Shown piece after piece: positions 51,457 through 59,844 of a stretch of DNA of 64,000 nt. The stretch covers positions 24,751 to 88,750 of the forward strand of contig JAJTID010000048.1 of NCBI GenBank assembly GCA_021300155.1, read 5' to 3'. Both the position numbers and the translations under genes were made by a program. Position 1 is the first letter of the stretch. Each line of letters begins with the position of its first letter. The stretch is from Pirellula sp. (GTDB taxonomy: Bacteria > Planctomycetota > Planctomycetia > Pirellulales > Pirellulaceae). Below the pieces are notes generated by a model, which saw only the letters and a program-made list of their open reading frames with translations, was not told where the DNA came from and did not search any database.

Positions 51457-52575
51457 TTAGCGTTCCAAGGGGACGGGGCGTTCTTTCATGATCGGCTCGG
51501 AATGCTCCCAGAACTTGTCTTTCTCTTCTTGTGTCGGTTCTTCTAACGGGCGGACGACGCGGAAACCTACATGAAGTGCATCAGTCAAGTACCAGATACT
51601 AACAGGGAACTGAGGATCTTGTGCAATCCAATCCTCGGTCGATCCCTCTTTGGCAGCGCTTCGACAATCGACTGGGGATTTGTCCCAACCACCACCGCGA
51701 ACGATCCGTGGGTAAAGTGTCATAGGAACCAGAAGCGGGTTCTTCGATGTGAGCTTTTCGAGTGGGAAACCTTCGGGCCGATGCTCATCGAGCACCCACT
51801 CCGCAACATTGCCATGCATGTCATAGAGACCCCACGGATTCGGTTTCTTCTTGCCGACCTTTTGATATTTTCCCTCGGAGTTGTCTGCAAACCATGCGTA
51901 GTCACCGAGTTGATCAGGATCATCACCGAACGAATAGGTGGTAGTGGTCCCGGCGCGGCAAGCGTATTCCCATTCAGCTTCTGTCGGTAATCGATAGTAG
52001 CGTCCTGTTTTGGCGGAAAGCCACTTGCAAAACGTCCTAGCTGCATGTTGCGTCATGCAGATGGCGGGGTAGCCTCTTTTGCCCATGCCAAAAGACATAT
52101 CGCAATACGGCTTTGTTGGCTGACTCTTCTGATAAGCGTCTGCGATAACATCGCGCGTCGTCGCTTCAATTTTGTTCACTTCACGATTGAACACATCGAG
52201 GTCTGACATCCAGATGTCATAGGCATCCCAAGTGATCTCGTACTTTCCCATCCAGAATGGTGAGAGTTCCACATCGTGAAGTGGTCCTTCGTCTTTGCGT
52301 CTACCCGCTTCGGTCTCCGGACTCCCCATCTTGAATTTGCCACCGAGAATCGGCAGCATTTCGACGACGGCATTCGAGTGTTCAATTCGCTCCGTATACG
52401 GCTTCATTTCTGAAGCCGAAGAAGCATTCGCATCTACGATCTCGAGCACGCGATCCTTCTTATTGGATTCTTTGTCCGTCGCATACACAGTGCCACCAGC
52501 ACTCCAATCGAGACAGGATGTCACAATGAGAGCAATGAACGCGCGTCGTGAACCGAATTTCGGAAGAGGTATCAT
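51457..52575 (-). CDS. SUMF1/formylglycine-generating-enzyme-like protein, probably not a sulfatase activator
   Basis: A 372-residue exported protein with a basic, hydrophobic N-terminus (FGSRRAFIALIVTSCLDWSA) and a SUMF1 domain (about residues 70-345): GGKFKMGSPETEAGR, RLPTEAEWEYACRAG, NPWGLYDMHGNVAEWVLDE and RIVRGGGWDKSPVDCRSA. True formylglycine-generating enzymes have two active-site Cys in the last region (RGGS...C...C); here only the second is kept. It is therefore probably a structural or ligand-binding member. It lies 15 bases after the DUF1080 gene in the operon. Confidence 0.87.
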   Translation of the reverse strand: MIPLPKFGSRRAFIALIVTSCLDWSAGGTVYATDKESNKKDRVLEIVDANASSASEMKPYTERIEHSNAVVEMLPILGGKFKMGSPETEAGRRKDEGPLHDVELSPFWMGKYEITWDAYDIWMSDLDVFNREVNKIEATTRDVIADAYQKSQPTKPYCDMSFGMGKRGYPAICMTQHAARTFCKWLSAKTGRYYRLPTEAEWEYACRAGTTTTYSFGDDPDQLGDYAWFADNSEGKYQKVGKKKPNPWGLYDMHGNVAEWVLDEHRPEGFPLEKLTSKNPLLVPMTLYPRIVRGGGWDKSPVDCRSAAKEGSTEDWIAQDPQFPVSIWYLTDALHVGFRVVRPLEEPTQEEKDKFWEHSEPIMKERPVPLER

Positions 52576-52590
52576 TTTCGAAGGGTAGGA

Positions 52591-53919
52591 CTATTTGGCG
52601 AGGGGCAAGATTTCAACATTGCGGAACCGAACGGGATCCGAGTGGCCTGCGAATCCAACATGGCCACTAGTTCTATCTTTGCCTGGGTGTGGTGTATTGG
52701 CCATATACTCCTTGACGGTGCTCAGATCGGCATCGAGAATCTGAGTGCCGTTGAGTTCTACGTTGATCTTAGAGCCTTCGACTCGAACGACTTGATGGTT
52801 CCATTCACCGGCAGGACGCAGAAATCCACGCTTCGCGGCGACCAGTCCATACGCGCTTCCATGCGCTTGGCGAGGGTCGATTTTTGCATACTTGGCATGC
52901 CCATCATCGAGCACCTGCAATTCGCACATGCCGACATAGGCTCCATCCTTATTCGATCCTAGCTCTTCTTTGGTTGGATAACGAATTGCCAATCCATTGT
53001 TGCCACCTGGTGGTAACTGAAAATCGACACGCAGGACGAAGTTGTCATACACTTTGTCCGTATGAAGTACGCCCCCTTTGCCCTTCAAGCACTGGATGGC
53101 ACCATTGTCCACTTGATAGTTGTCGACCGAACCAGCCCAGCCGGTTAGATCTTTTCCGTTGAACAGCGATTGGAAAGAGCCGATCGATTTCGATTCGGAT
53201 TCTGCAAGGAGATTGTTCGCTTCTTCGCCATTGAATGTATTCAGCGATAGATTGCGAAATCGAATCTCCGCACCGTGCGTTTGCAGTTGAATAGGACCGC
53301 GTGTCGGAAGCGGTTGACCTTTGGCGAAGTAGTTGTGCAATCGTACGTGATCGACAACACATTTGTCATTGAGCCAAACCGAGCAGCGTTCTCCGATCAA
53401 TCGGATCTTCATTTTATTCCATTGGCCGACAGGATTGTCAGCGCGGACGAGCGGATCTTTTCCGGCCCAACCTGCAGGGTTGTTCCAAAGTCCGCCGCTA
53501 CCTTTTTCTGCACCGTGCTTTTTGCTGGCTTCGGAGTCTGGATCCCAAATTTGAACTTGTGGGATTCCTCGCAAGTAAATTCCGGAGTCGCAATTGGCTA
53601 CGATTTTGTACTCAAAGGCGAAATCAAAATCGCCGTACTCTTCGTTCGTCGTCAGATAAGCTCCCTTGCCATCGTTGACGATTTCCTCTCCATCGATGCT
53701 CCAGTGTTTTTTGATTTCTTCGTTCCAAGCAACTTTTTTTTCTTCAGCGAGTGATGCGTATGTTTTGGGGTCGGTCGTCGATCGACCGTGCCAGTTACTG
53801 AAATCTTTCCCGTTGAACAGCTTTACTTCTTCGGCCGACCCAAAGCTGCTGCATGCAGAAAGTGCCAGGCACGCCAGTGTCGTACGGGCAGAGGACCAAT
53901 TCAAAATCTGAAGCTTCAT
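52591..53919 (-). CDS. Secreted protein with two DUF1080 (3-keto-disaccharide hydrolase) domains
   Basis: A 442-residue exported protein. A signal peptide (about residues 1-27, TLACLALSACSSFGSAEE) precedes two DUF1080 jelly-roll domains. The first begins VKLFNGKDFSNWHGRST and includes SGIYLRGIPQVQIWD; the second begins SLFNGKDLTGWAGSVDNY and includes LAIRYPTKEE, then MCELQVLDDG. The family includes enzymes that cleave 3-keto glycosides by elimination or hydrolysis. I start at ATG 53919, where the signal peptide begins; the longer open frame upstream overlaps the radical SAM gene and has no protein-like features. The pair of domains may act on different linkages. Confidence 0.9.
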   Translation of the reverse strand: MKLQILNWSSARTTLACLALSACSSFGSAEEVKLFNGKDFSNWHGRSTTDPKTYASLAEEKKVAWNEEIKKHWSIDGEEIVNDGKGAYLTTNEEYGDFDFAFEYKIVANCDSGIYLRGIPQVQIWDPDSEASKKHGAEKGSGGLWNNPAGWAGKDPLVRADNPVGQWNKMKIRLIGERCSVWLNDKCVVDHVRLHNYFAKGQPLPTRGPIQLQTHGAEIRFRNLSLNTFNGEEANNLLAESESKSIGSFQSLFNGKDLTGWAGSVDNYQVDNGAIQCLKGKGGVLHTDKVYDNFVLRVDFQLPPGGNNGLAIRYPTKEELGSNKDGAYVGMCELQVLDDGHAKYAKIDPRQAHGSAYGLVAAKRGFLRPAGEWNHQVVRVEGSKINVELNGTQILDADLSTVKEYMANTPHPGKDRTSGHVGFAGHSDPVRFRNVEILPLAK

Positions 53920-53929
53920 GGTTTCAATA

Positions 53930-55429
53930 TTAGGTAGGAGTGTGGGAGGTAGGAGAATGGGAAGCGGCGGACGTAATCGAGTAAACGGCGGGCTCCGTGG
54001 AGGTCGCCAAAGTAGGAGCATCGAGTGAAATTGGAAATCCGTTCGCAACAGGATTCGCGATAGCAGGATCGACCCAACTGTCAGGAATGAAGTTCCTAGT
54101 ATACGTTCCGTAGTCATGGAATGCATACCATTTCGCAAGTCGATAGGCCCAAGATCTTTCAGGAATTTCCATTCCGGGCACGTATTGGCTTCGACGCGGC
54201 GTAATGTTTGCAAGCTCCTGCATGGCTGTTTGGCGTTGCGTCGTATCTTTTGCACCATGCTTTTCTGCTAAAGCCAAAAGCAAGTCGGGACGCTCCAGAA
54301 CAACACAACCTCGCGTATTCTTAGCGACGGTCTCTCGGAAGTCTCGGAGAAAAGCACTATTTTGAAAAACTTCTCGAAGGGGTCGTTCGTCATGAATCGA
54401 CTCTGTCGCAAGCTGGATAATTGGGCATGGCTCGATGTTGCCCGCAGGACCGATGTGGTGAGTGAATCCGGTTACCGCTGGACATAGAGCTTGGCCTGCG
54501 CCGTCATGATAGGCATCGATCACGATGATTGGTTTCTTGACTCGCGTATTCACCACGAACTCGCGCACTCGGCGTAACTCTTCGGTGTTCAGCGCCAAGT
54601 CAGGAGAGCTTTCCGGTCCGACCACTCGATAGACGTGAAACCAACAGTACATCACCCCCATCGAAACCAATCGGTCTACCCAGCGATCATTGAGGAGATC
54701 ATCGATGTTCGTTTTGCAGACGCTGGTGCAGACACCTGTCATCACGTGATTGTTCAAGCAATTTTGGAGACCTTCCATTGTCTTGCTATAAACGCCGTCG
54801 CGACCTCGTCGTTGGTCGCTAATGATCTCGGAGCCCTCGACGCTGATCAACGGTGTCACGTTGCCCAGTTGGCGCAGTCGTTTGGCAACTTCATCGGTGA
54901 TAAAGTGTCCGTTGGTGAAGACTTGAAAGTAAGCATCGGGATGAGCCGCGAGAATGTCGAGCAGTTCCTTATGCAGGAAAGGTTCACCGCCGAGGATGCC
55001 AAAGAACGAGTTCCCCATGGCTTTGGCTTCGTTGAGGGTTCGGTTCATCGCCTGAAGATCGATCTTCGTTTGCTTGCCGGCCACATCGACCCAACATCCT
55101 TGGCAACGAAGATTGCACGTGTTGATGATCGAGATGTAGAGAAACGGAGGAAAGAATTCACCTTTCTTTAGTCGCTTCTTGTGCTTTTGGACACTTCGCA
55201 GACCTTTCCAACCGGCCAAGTAGGCGAGCTTCCAAAGGAGCCGCTTGTCTGTTTCCGCCAAAAGACGTTTCGCGAGTCGAAGGTACATAAGTTCGGTGTC
55301 TCGAGTTTCGGTGCAGCGACGAAGATCGCTCCACGGGAGCAGGGATTCGAGCCCTAGTTTACCAAGAACGGGTAATAGTTGGCAAACTACTGCTCGGAAA
55401 AGTAAATTCGTTGGCGAAGACCTAACCAT
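53930..55429 (-). CDS. Radical SAM protein
   Basis: A 499-residue enzyme. The iron-sulfur motif is CNLRCQGC (CxxxCxxC, about residues 112-119) after PFLYISIINT, followed by GGEP in FGILGGEPFLHKELL, which binds SAM. A later Cys pair (GQALCPAVTGF and NIEPCPII) could bind a second cluster, as in SPASM/twitch proteins. The substrate is unknown; the C-terminal 110 residues are not part of the core. The stop lies only 10 bases from the DUF1080 start, so it heads the sugar operon, although it could be functionally independent. Start ATG 55429. Confidence 0.88.
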   Translation of the reverse strand: MVRSSPTNLLFRAVVCQLLPVLGKLGLESLLPWSDLRRCTETRDTELMYLRLAKRLLAETDKRLLWKLAYLAGWKGLRSVQKHKKRLKKGEFFPPFLYISIINTCNLRCQGCWVDVAGKQTKIDLQAMNRTLNEAKAMGNSFFGILGGEPFLHKELLDILAAHPDAYFQVFTNGHFITDEVAKRLRQLGNVTPLISVEGSEIISDQRRGRDGVYSKTMEGLQNCLNNHVMTGVCTSVCKTNIDDLLNDRWVDRLVSMGVMYCWFHVYRVVGPESSPDLALNTEELRRVREFVVNTRVKKPIIVIDAYHDGAGQALCPAVTGFTHHIGPAGNIEPCPIIQLATESIHDERPLREVFQNSAFLRDFRETVAKNTRGCVVLERPDLLLALAEKHGAKDTTQRQTAMQELANITPRRSQYVPGMEIPERSWAYRLAKWYAFHDYGTYTRNFIPDSWVDPAIANPVANGFPISLDAPTLATSTEPAVYSITSAASHSPTSHTPT

Positions 55430-55477
55430 GAGCCGGCGGGCGCCAGCCTGCTAGCGCCCCGACGGCTCAGGGGGCAT

Positions 55478-55520
55478 AAAAAAACCGAGGAGAGACATTC
55501 TTGCAAATGCCTCTCCTCGG
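55478..55520 (-). terminator. Intrinsic terminator of the secreted-protein gene
   Basis: A perfect 10-bp stem (CCGAGGAGAG at 55485-55494, CTCTCCTCGG at 55511-55520) is followed on the minus strand by seven T. It lies about 70 bases after the stop of the gene at 55592-56383 and separates it from the radical SAM operon. Confidence 0.92.
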
Positions 55521-55591
55521 CAGCCTCTTCTCTTCCTAGCCCACACACACTACCAAAAGCCAGAAAGAGAATTTTCAGATGGTTCGTTGGG

Positions 55592-56383
55592 TTATCCCTT
55601 TGTGCTATCGTCCGAAACTGCGGCGGTCGGAACGCCACCGTTAGGAACCGTTGGGTTCGGAACATTTGCATTGATCGGAACCGTTGCAGGTGCGTCTGCT
55701 TGAGCAGCCACCTTGGGCATTACTGCGTTCTTGGATTCAGCATCTACGGATCGCAGGTATTCCTGTGCGTTGATGTACTGCTCAGCGGACATAGAGTCGA
55801 TGTTCTCTCGAAGCAACGCTGCCATCGATCGGATCAACTGGGAGAGCTTCAACTGAGTAACGCTCCCGTCGCCACTGTTCTCGAAGTTGCGTGATTCGAA
55901 AAGTGAATCGATCTCCACCTTGATCGGAGCATATTGCGATTGGCGTAAAATGTGCGGCCAGGTCAATTGCCCTGTTTCCGCATTAAACTGATCGGCTGTC
56001 AACTTCTTGGGTTGATAGAACTCGACCACCTTCTTGCGAGCTTCGCCCACGAACGGCTTGCGACCGTACTTTTCATAGAACTCGGCTCGAAGCTCTCGCT
56101 TTTCGTAGTAAGCTTTGGTGTAAGCAACACTGTTGTCGATCGCACGGCGATATGCTTCTTGGTAATTGATCGAAGCAAGACTATCTAGATACGCCAACTC
56201 GCCTGCAGCACTCATCACAGACGCTTGCCCACGCAATGCTCCTTCTGCGATCGTGCTGGAATGATTCATAAAATTCCAATTGTTGATTGGCGTTGCAATC
56301 GCAGGCCCTTGGGCTCCAACGACGCCTGTTGTTGCTGCAATGGCCAAAGCCAGAGCTACTGATTTGATTGAATTGCGTTTCAT
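55592..56383 (-). CDS. Secreted alpha-helical protein of unknown function
   Basis: A 263-residue protein with a clear signal peptide (about residues 1-24, VALALAIAATTGVVGAQG). The mature part is mostly helical (AYRRAIDNSVAYTKAYYEKR, then ELRAEFYEKYGRKPF) and ends with a Pro/Asn/Ala-rich tail (about 230-255). A middle block (YQPKKLTADQFNAETGQLTW) may be a conserved domain, but I know no function. AGGGGA precedes the ATG, and a perfect palindrome lies just upstream of it. A strong terminator follows, so it is monocistronic and may be well expressed. Confidence 0.75.
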   Translation of the reverse strand: MKRNSIKSVALALAIAATTGVVGAQGPAIATPINNWNFMNHSSTIAEGALRGQASVMSAAGELAYLDSLASINYQEAYRRAIDNSVAYTKAYYEKRELRAEFYEKYGRKPFVGEARKKVVEFYQPKKLTADQFNAETGQLTWPHILRQSQYAPIKVEIDSLFESRNFENSGDGSVTQLKLSQLIRSMAALLRENIDSMSAEQYINAQEYLRSVDAESKNAVMPKVAAQADAPATVPINANVPNPTVPNGGVPTAAVSDDSTKG

Positions 56384-56398
56384 AGATTTCCCCTTTTT

Positions 56399-56416
56399 AC
56401 CGGTATGAGTACCGGT
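56399..56416 (-). promoter_or_regulatory. Palindrome just upstream of a ribosome site
   Basis: ACCGGTA (56399-56405) and TACCGGT (56410-56416) are perfect 7-bp arms around TGAG, 16-33 bases before the ATG at 56383 and directly beside its AGGGGA ribosome site. It could be an operator or an mRNA hairpin that tunes translation. Confidence 0.5.
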
Positions 56417-56687
56417 CCCCTCTTTTCATAATCATTTAATGCTTCATTCAAATGCAACGTTCGTGCCAAACCGCTAAATATTTGATTCACGATCGTTCGC
56501 GACGAAATATCCTGGATTATCTCAACATTTCTATTTTCGCTGTTCGCTTCCGGAATCTGGAGGTTGCCATCGATTCAAACAAGTTGTCTCAAAACGAGAC
56601 TCGTCCAAAGAGTCTATAATGTTGCGACGCCTTCATCGACTTGGAAAACAACCAAAGCTTTTGTTGCGAACCCCCATGGTCCCGCCA

Positions 56688-59600
56688 ATGAACACAACTC
56701 CGCATCGTTCCATCTTCGTTGTCGAGATCGCTGTCATACTTACCTCTTTTGTATTAGCTGATGGACTCTTTGGTCAACAATCCTCCGATCGCGGCGAACC
56801 GACCAAACCCACCGACGCTACGCAATCGCTTCAAACGTTCCGAACGGGCAACTTGAAATGGGAACAGGTCTTGAGCGAGCCGACGATTACGCAGCCACTC
56901 TCCATTTCCTTCGATGATCAGGAACGATTGTGGTTGGTCGAATATCGCCAATATCCGGAACCTGCGGGACTCAAACAACAAAGTCGCGATGTCCATTGGC
57001 GAATCGTCTACGACAAGACACCGTTACCGCCGGGGCTCGGTGGAACGCCCGGAATTGATCGCATCTCGGTCCACGAAGATCAGGATGGCGATGGAATCTT
57101 TGAAAAGCATCACGTCTTCTTGGACAACCTGAACATCGCCACGGCGGTCGTCCCTGTGCCTGGCGGCGCATGGGTACTGAATCCCCCGTACCTCGTTTTC
57201 TATCACGATGCGGACAGCGACTTGAAGGCCGATGGCCCACCGGACATTCATCTCGAAGGATTCGGACTCGAAGACACACACTCCGTGGTCAACAGTTTGA
57301 CCATGGGACCCGATGGTTGGCTCTACGCCGCTCAAGGAAGTACTGTAACTGGCAACGTCCGTCGTTATGGAACAGGCGATCCAACGATCAAGTCGCTTGG
57401 GCAAGCCATTTGGCGATACCATCCGATCACCAAACAGTACGAGGTTTTCGCCGAAGGTGGTGGCAATGCGTTCGGTGTCGCCTTTGACGATCATGGCGAT
57501 ATCTTCTCCGGTCACAACGGCGGTGACACTCGAGGGTTTCATTACGTCCAAGGGGGCTACTATCGCAAAGGCTTTACCAAACACGGCGGTCTATCGAATC
57601 CTTTCACCTTTGGCTATTTGCTACCCATGAAGCATGATCCTATCCAACGCTTCACACATGCGATGTTCATGCTGGATGAGTCGTGGCGACGCAATAAGAA
57701 GAATGGAATGTTTTGCATCGATCCACTGCACGGAAAAGTCATTCACACGGAACTTGAGGCCGTCGGTTCCACTTATCAAACGAACGACATTGCCGACGTG
57801 GTCTCCTCGGACGACAAGTGGTTTCGCCCTGTCGCGATTAGCCAAGGCCCAGATGGTGGAATCTATGTGTGCGATTGGTACGATTTTCAAGTGGCGCACC
57901 TCTACGCGCATGTCGGCCAACTGGATCGCGAACGAGGACGCGTCTATCGATTGTCTTCGGGCACACGTGCAGTTACTGCAAAGGCACGAACACCCTCAAG
58001 CTCGGCTTCATCGATCGACAGATGGATCGATGACTTAAGCAGTCCCGTTCGTTGGCAAAGGGATCGAGCACGCCGAATGGTTGTACAGTCGATGAGCACA
58101 GCCGCCCCTGCTATCGCAGATCGCTGGAAGTCGGTCTTGTTCTCGAAACTCCATTCGTCGAATGCGGATTCAACTACAAATTGCGTCGAGTATCTTTGGA
58201 CGATTCATGCTTGTGGATGGATTCCTGGAACCATCCCAAACCAAACGACCACGTCGAACATCGCCGCAAACTCAAACCGTGCTGAGAATGAATGGCTAGG
58301 ATGGTTTAGCCATCCACAGTCTGATGTTCGCAAGTGGATGATCCGTCTGTCGTGTGATGACGGAATCGTTGAAGCAGGAACGTTGACAAAGCTGATCGAA
58401 CGATGCACCGCAGAATCGGATATTCACGTACTAGTGCAAATTGCAAGTTCTGCACGAAGGCTACCATCCAAACAGGCAATCTCTGTTTTGGCGAAACTTC
58501 TTTCAAGGCCGATTGATGATTCTGATCTGTTTCTACCCCATTTGATTTGGTGGGGGATCGAACAGCATGCATCAGAGAAGTCTTCGATCGTCGAGCAACT
58601 CGTAAGTTCGAAAGAAACCAGCAACGATCGCTTTCTCGCCACGTTCCTTTTCCCAAGGTTGATGGAACGCTGGGCTAACGAAGCGCAGAAGCCATCGTAT
58701 GATGCGATGGTTCGTTTGCTTCAGTCCATCGACTCGATAAGTGATCGAGCACTGCGAGACAAAGCTTCGATGTTAGCGATCGAGGCGTTTGAACGTGCCT
58801 TCCAAAAGCGTTCGATCAAGAGCGTACCTAAATCGGTCATCGATGCTATGGCGAATCTTGGCGTGCCGACTCTCACCTTGTCGATTCGCCAAGAAGACGC
58901 GGAGGCGATGAAAAAAGGGATCGAAAAAGTAAAGGACGCGAAGTCGCCACTCCCGCTTCGCCTCTCGTTGATTCAATTGGCTGGCGAGATGAAAATCGAG
59001 TCCTTCGCGGCCCCACTTTTGGAAGTTGTTCGCGATCGTAGCGATTCTCGCGACAAACGCCAACAGAAAGAACACGAACAAGTGCTTCAAGCATCACTAT
59101 CGGCATTGGCTGCTTTTGACCGTTCGGAAATTGCAAAGACCATTTTGGATGAGTGGCTACATTTCTCAGAAAACACGCGTTCGGTAGCGGGCGCTACGTT
59201 AGCGCGTCGTGCATCATGGGTACGGGCGTGGATTGCAAGATGCAAAGCGAACGAAATCGATCCAAAGACTTTACCGGTCGATGCTCAACGCGCGATGCGA
59301 TGGATTGAAGACGAGTCGCTGCAACAACAATTGTCTCAACTCTATCCAGCTCTCGCCAGCATCAGTCTCGCAAGTGCCGATCAAGAGGCAGAGCGTTATC
59401 TCAAGATGGTGGATGCAGAACAAGGGGATCCCTACCGAGGCAAGAAACTTTATCGCACCCACTGCGGTAGGTGCCACCTGTTGTTCGAAGAAGGAGGAAA
59501 CATCGGTCCAGACTTGACCGGCTATCAGCGGGACCAAACCAAAACGCTACTTCGAAACATCGTCGCTCCAAGCTTGGAGATTCGCGAGGGCTATCAAGCG

Positions 59601-59843
59601 TGGACACTCGCCTTAAGCAGTGGCTCTGTCTTGACGGGGTTCGTAGAAAATGAAACCGACGATCTCATTGTGATCAAGGGAATCGATGGCTCCTCGCAAA
59701 CGATCGAAAAGGAAGAAATCGAGCAACGAAAACCGCAATCGTTGTCGATCATGCCCGAACGAATTCTAGATGCATTGAAGCCGAATGAAATCAGTGATCT
59801 TCTTGCGTACTTGCGCAGCACGCAACCCATCATGGATCAGTGA
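56688..59843 (+). CDS. PVC-type membrane-bound dehydrogenase with C-terminal cytochrome c domain
   Basis: A protein of about 1051 residues. After a signal peptide (about residues 8-32, EIAVILTSFVLADGLFGQ) comes the propeller of the PVC dehydrogenase family (ISFDDQERLWLVEYRQYPEP, NSLTMGPDGWLYAAQGSTVT, FGVAFDDHGDIFSGHNGGDT, GPDGGIYVCDWYDFQVAHLY). A long HEAT-like helical middle follows (about 450-870). The C-terminal heme domain has CGRCHLLFEEGGNIGPDLTG and ends with SDLLAYLRST. It probably oxidises a sugar or alcohol and passes electrons to its heme; the substrate is unknown. ATG 56688 starts directly before the signal peptide; the frame is open back to 56619. Confidence 0.9.
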   Translation: MNTTPHRSIFVVEIAVILTSFVLADGLFGQQSSDRGEPTKPTDATQSLQTFRTGNLKWEQVLSEPTITQPLSISFDDQERLWLVEYRQYPEPAGLKQQSRDVHWRIVYDKTPLPPGLGGTPGIDRISVHEDQDGDGIFEKHHVFLDNLNIATAVVPVPGGAWVLNPPYLVFYHDADSDLKADGPPDIHLEGFGLEDTHSVVNSLTMGPDGWLYAAQGSTVTGNVRRYGTGDPTIKSLGQAIWRYHPITKQYEVFAEGGGNAFGVAFDDHGDIFSGHNGGDTRGFHYVQGGYYRKGFTKHGGLSNPFTFGYLLPMKHDPIQRFTHAMFMLDESWRRNKKNGMFCIDPLHGKVIHTELEAVGSTYQTNDIADVVSSDDKWFRPVAISQGPDGGIYVCDWYDFQVAHLYAHVGQLDRERGRVYRLSSGTRAVTAKARTPSSSASSIDRWIDDLSSPVRWQRDRARRMVVQSMSTAAPAIADRWKSVLFSKLHSSNADSTTNCVEYLWTIHACGWIPGTIPNQTTTSNIAANSNRAENEWLGWFSHPQSDVRKWMIRLSCDDGIVEAGTLTKLIERCTAESDIHVLVQIASSARRLPSKQAISVLAKLLSRPIDDSDLFLPHLIWWGIEQHASEKSSIVEQLVSSKETSNDRFLATFLFPRLMERWANEAQKPSYDAMVRLLQSIDSISDRALRDKASMLAIEAFERAFQKRSIKSVPKSVIDAMANLGVPTLTLSIRQEDAEAMKKGIEKVKDAKSPLPLRLSLIQLAGEMKIESFAAPLLEVVRDRSDSRDKRQQKEHEQVLQASLSALAAFDRSEIAKTILDEWLHFSENTRSVAGATLARRASWVRAWIARCKANEIDPKTLPVDAQRAMRWIEDESLQQQLSQLYPALASISLASADQEAERYLKMVDAEQGDPYRGKKLYRTHCGRCHLLFEEGGNIGPDLTGYQRDQTKTLLRNIVAPSLEIREGYQAWTLALSSGSVLTGFVENETDDLIVIKGIDGSSQTIEKEEIEQRKPQSLSIMPERILDALKPNEISDLLAYLRSTQPIMDQ

Positions 59844-59844
59844 T

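Noticed and set aside
53920..54258. N-terminal extension of the DUF1080 protein
   Set aside because: The extension overlaps the radical SAM coding region in another frame and lies before a proper signal peptide that starts at 53919.
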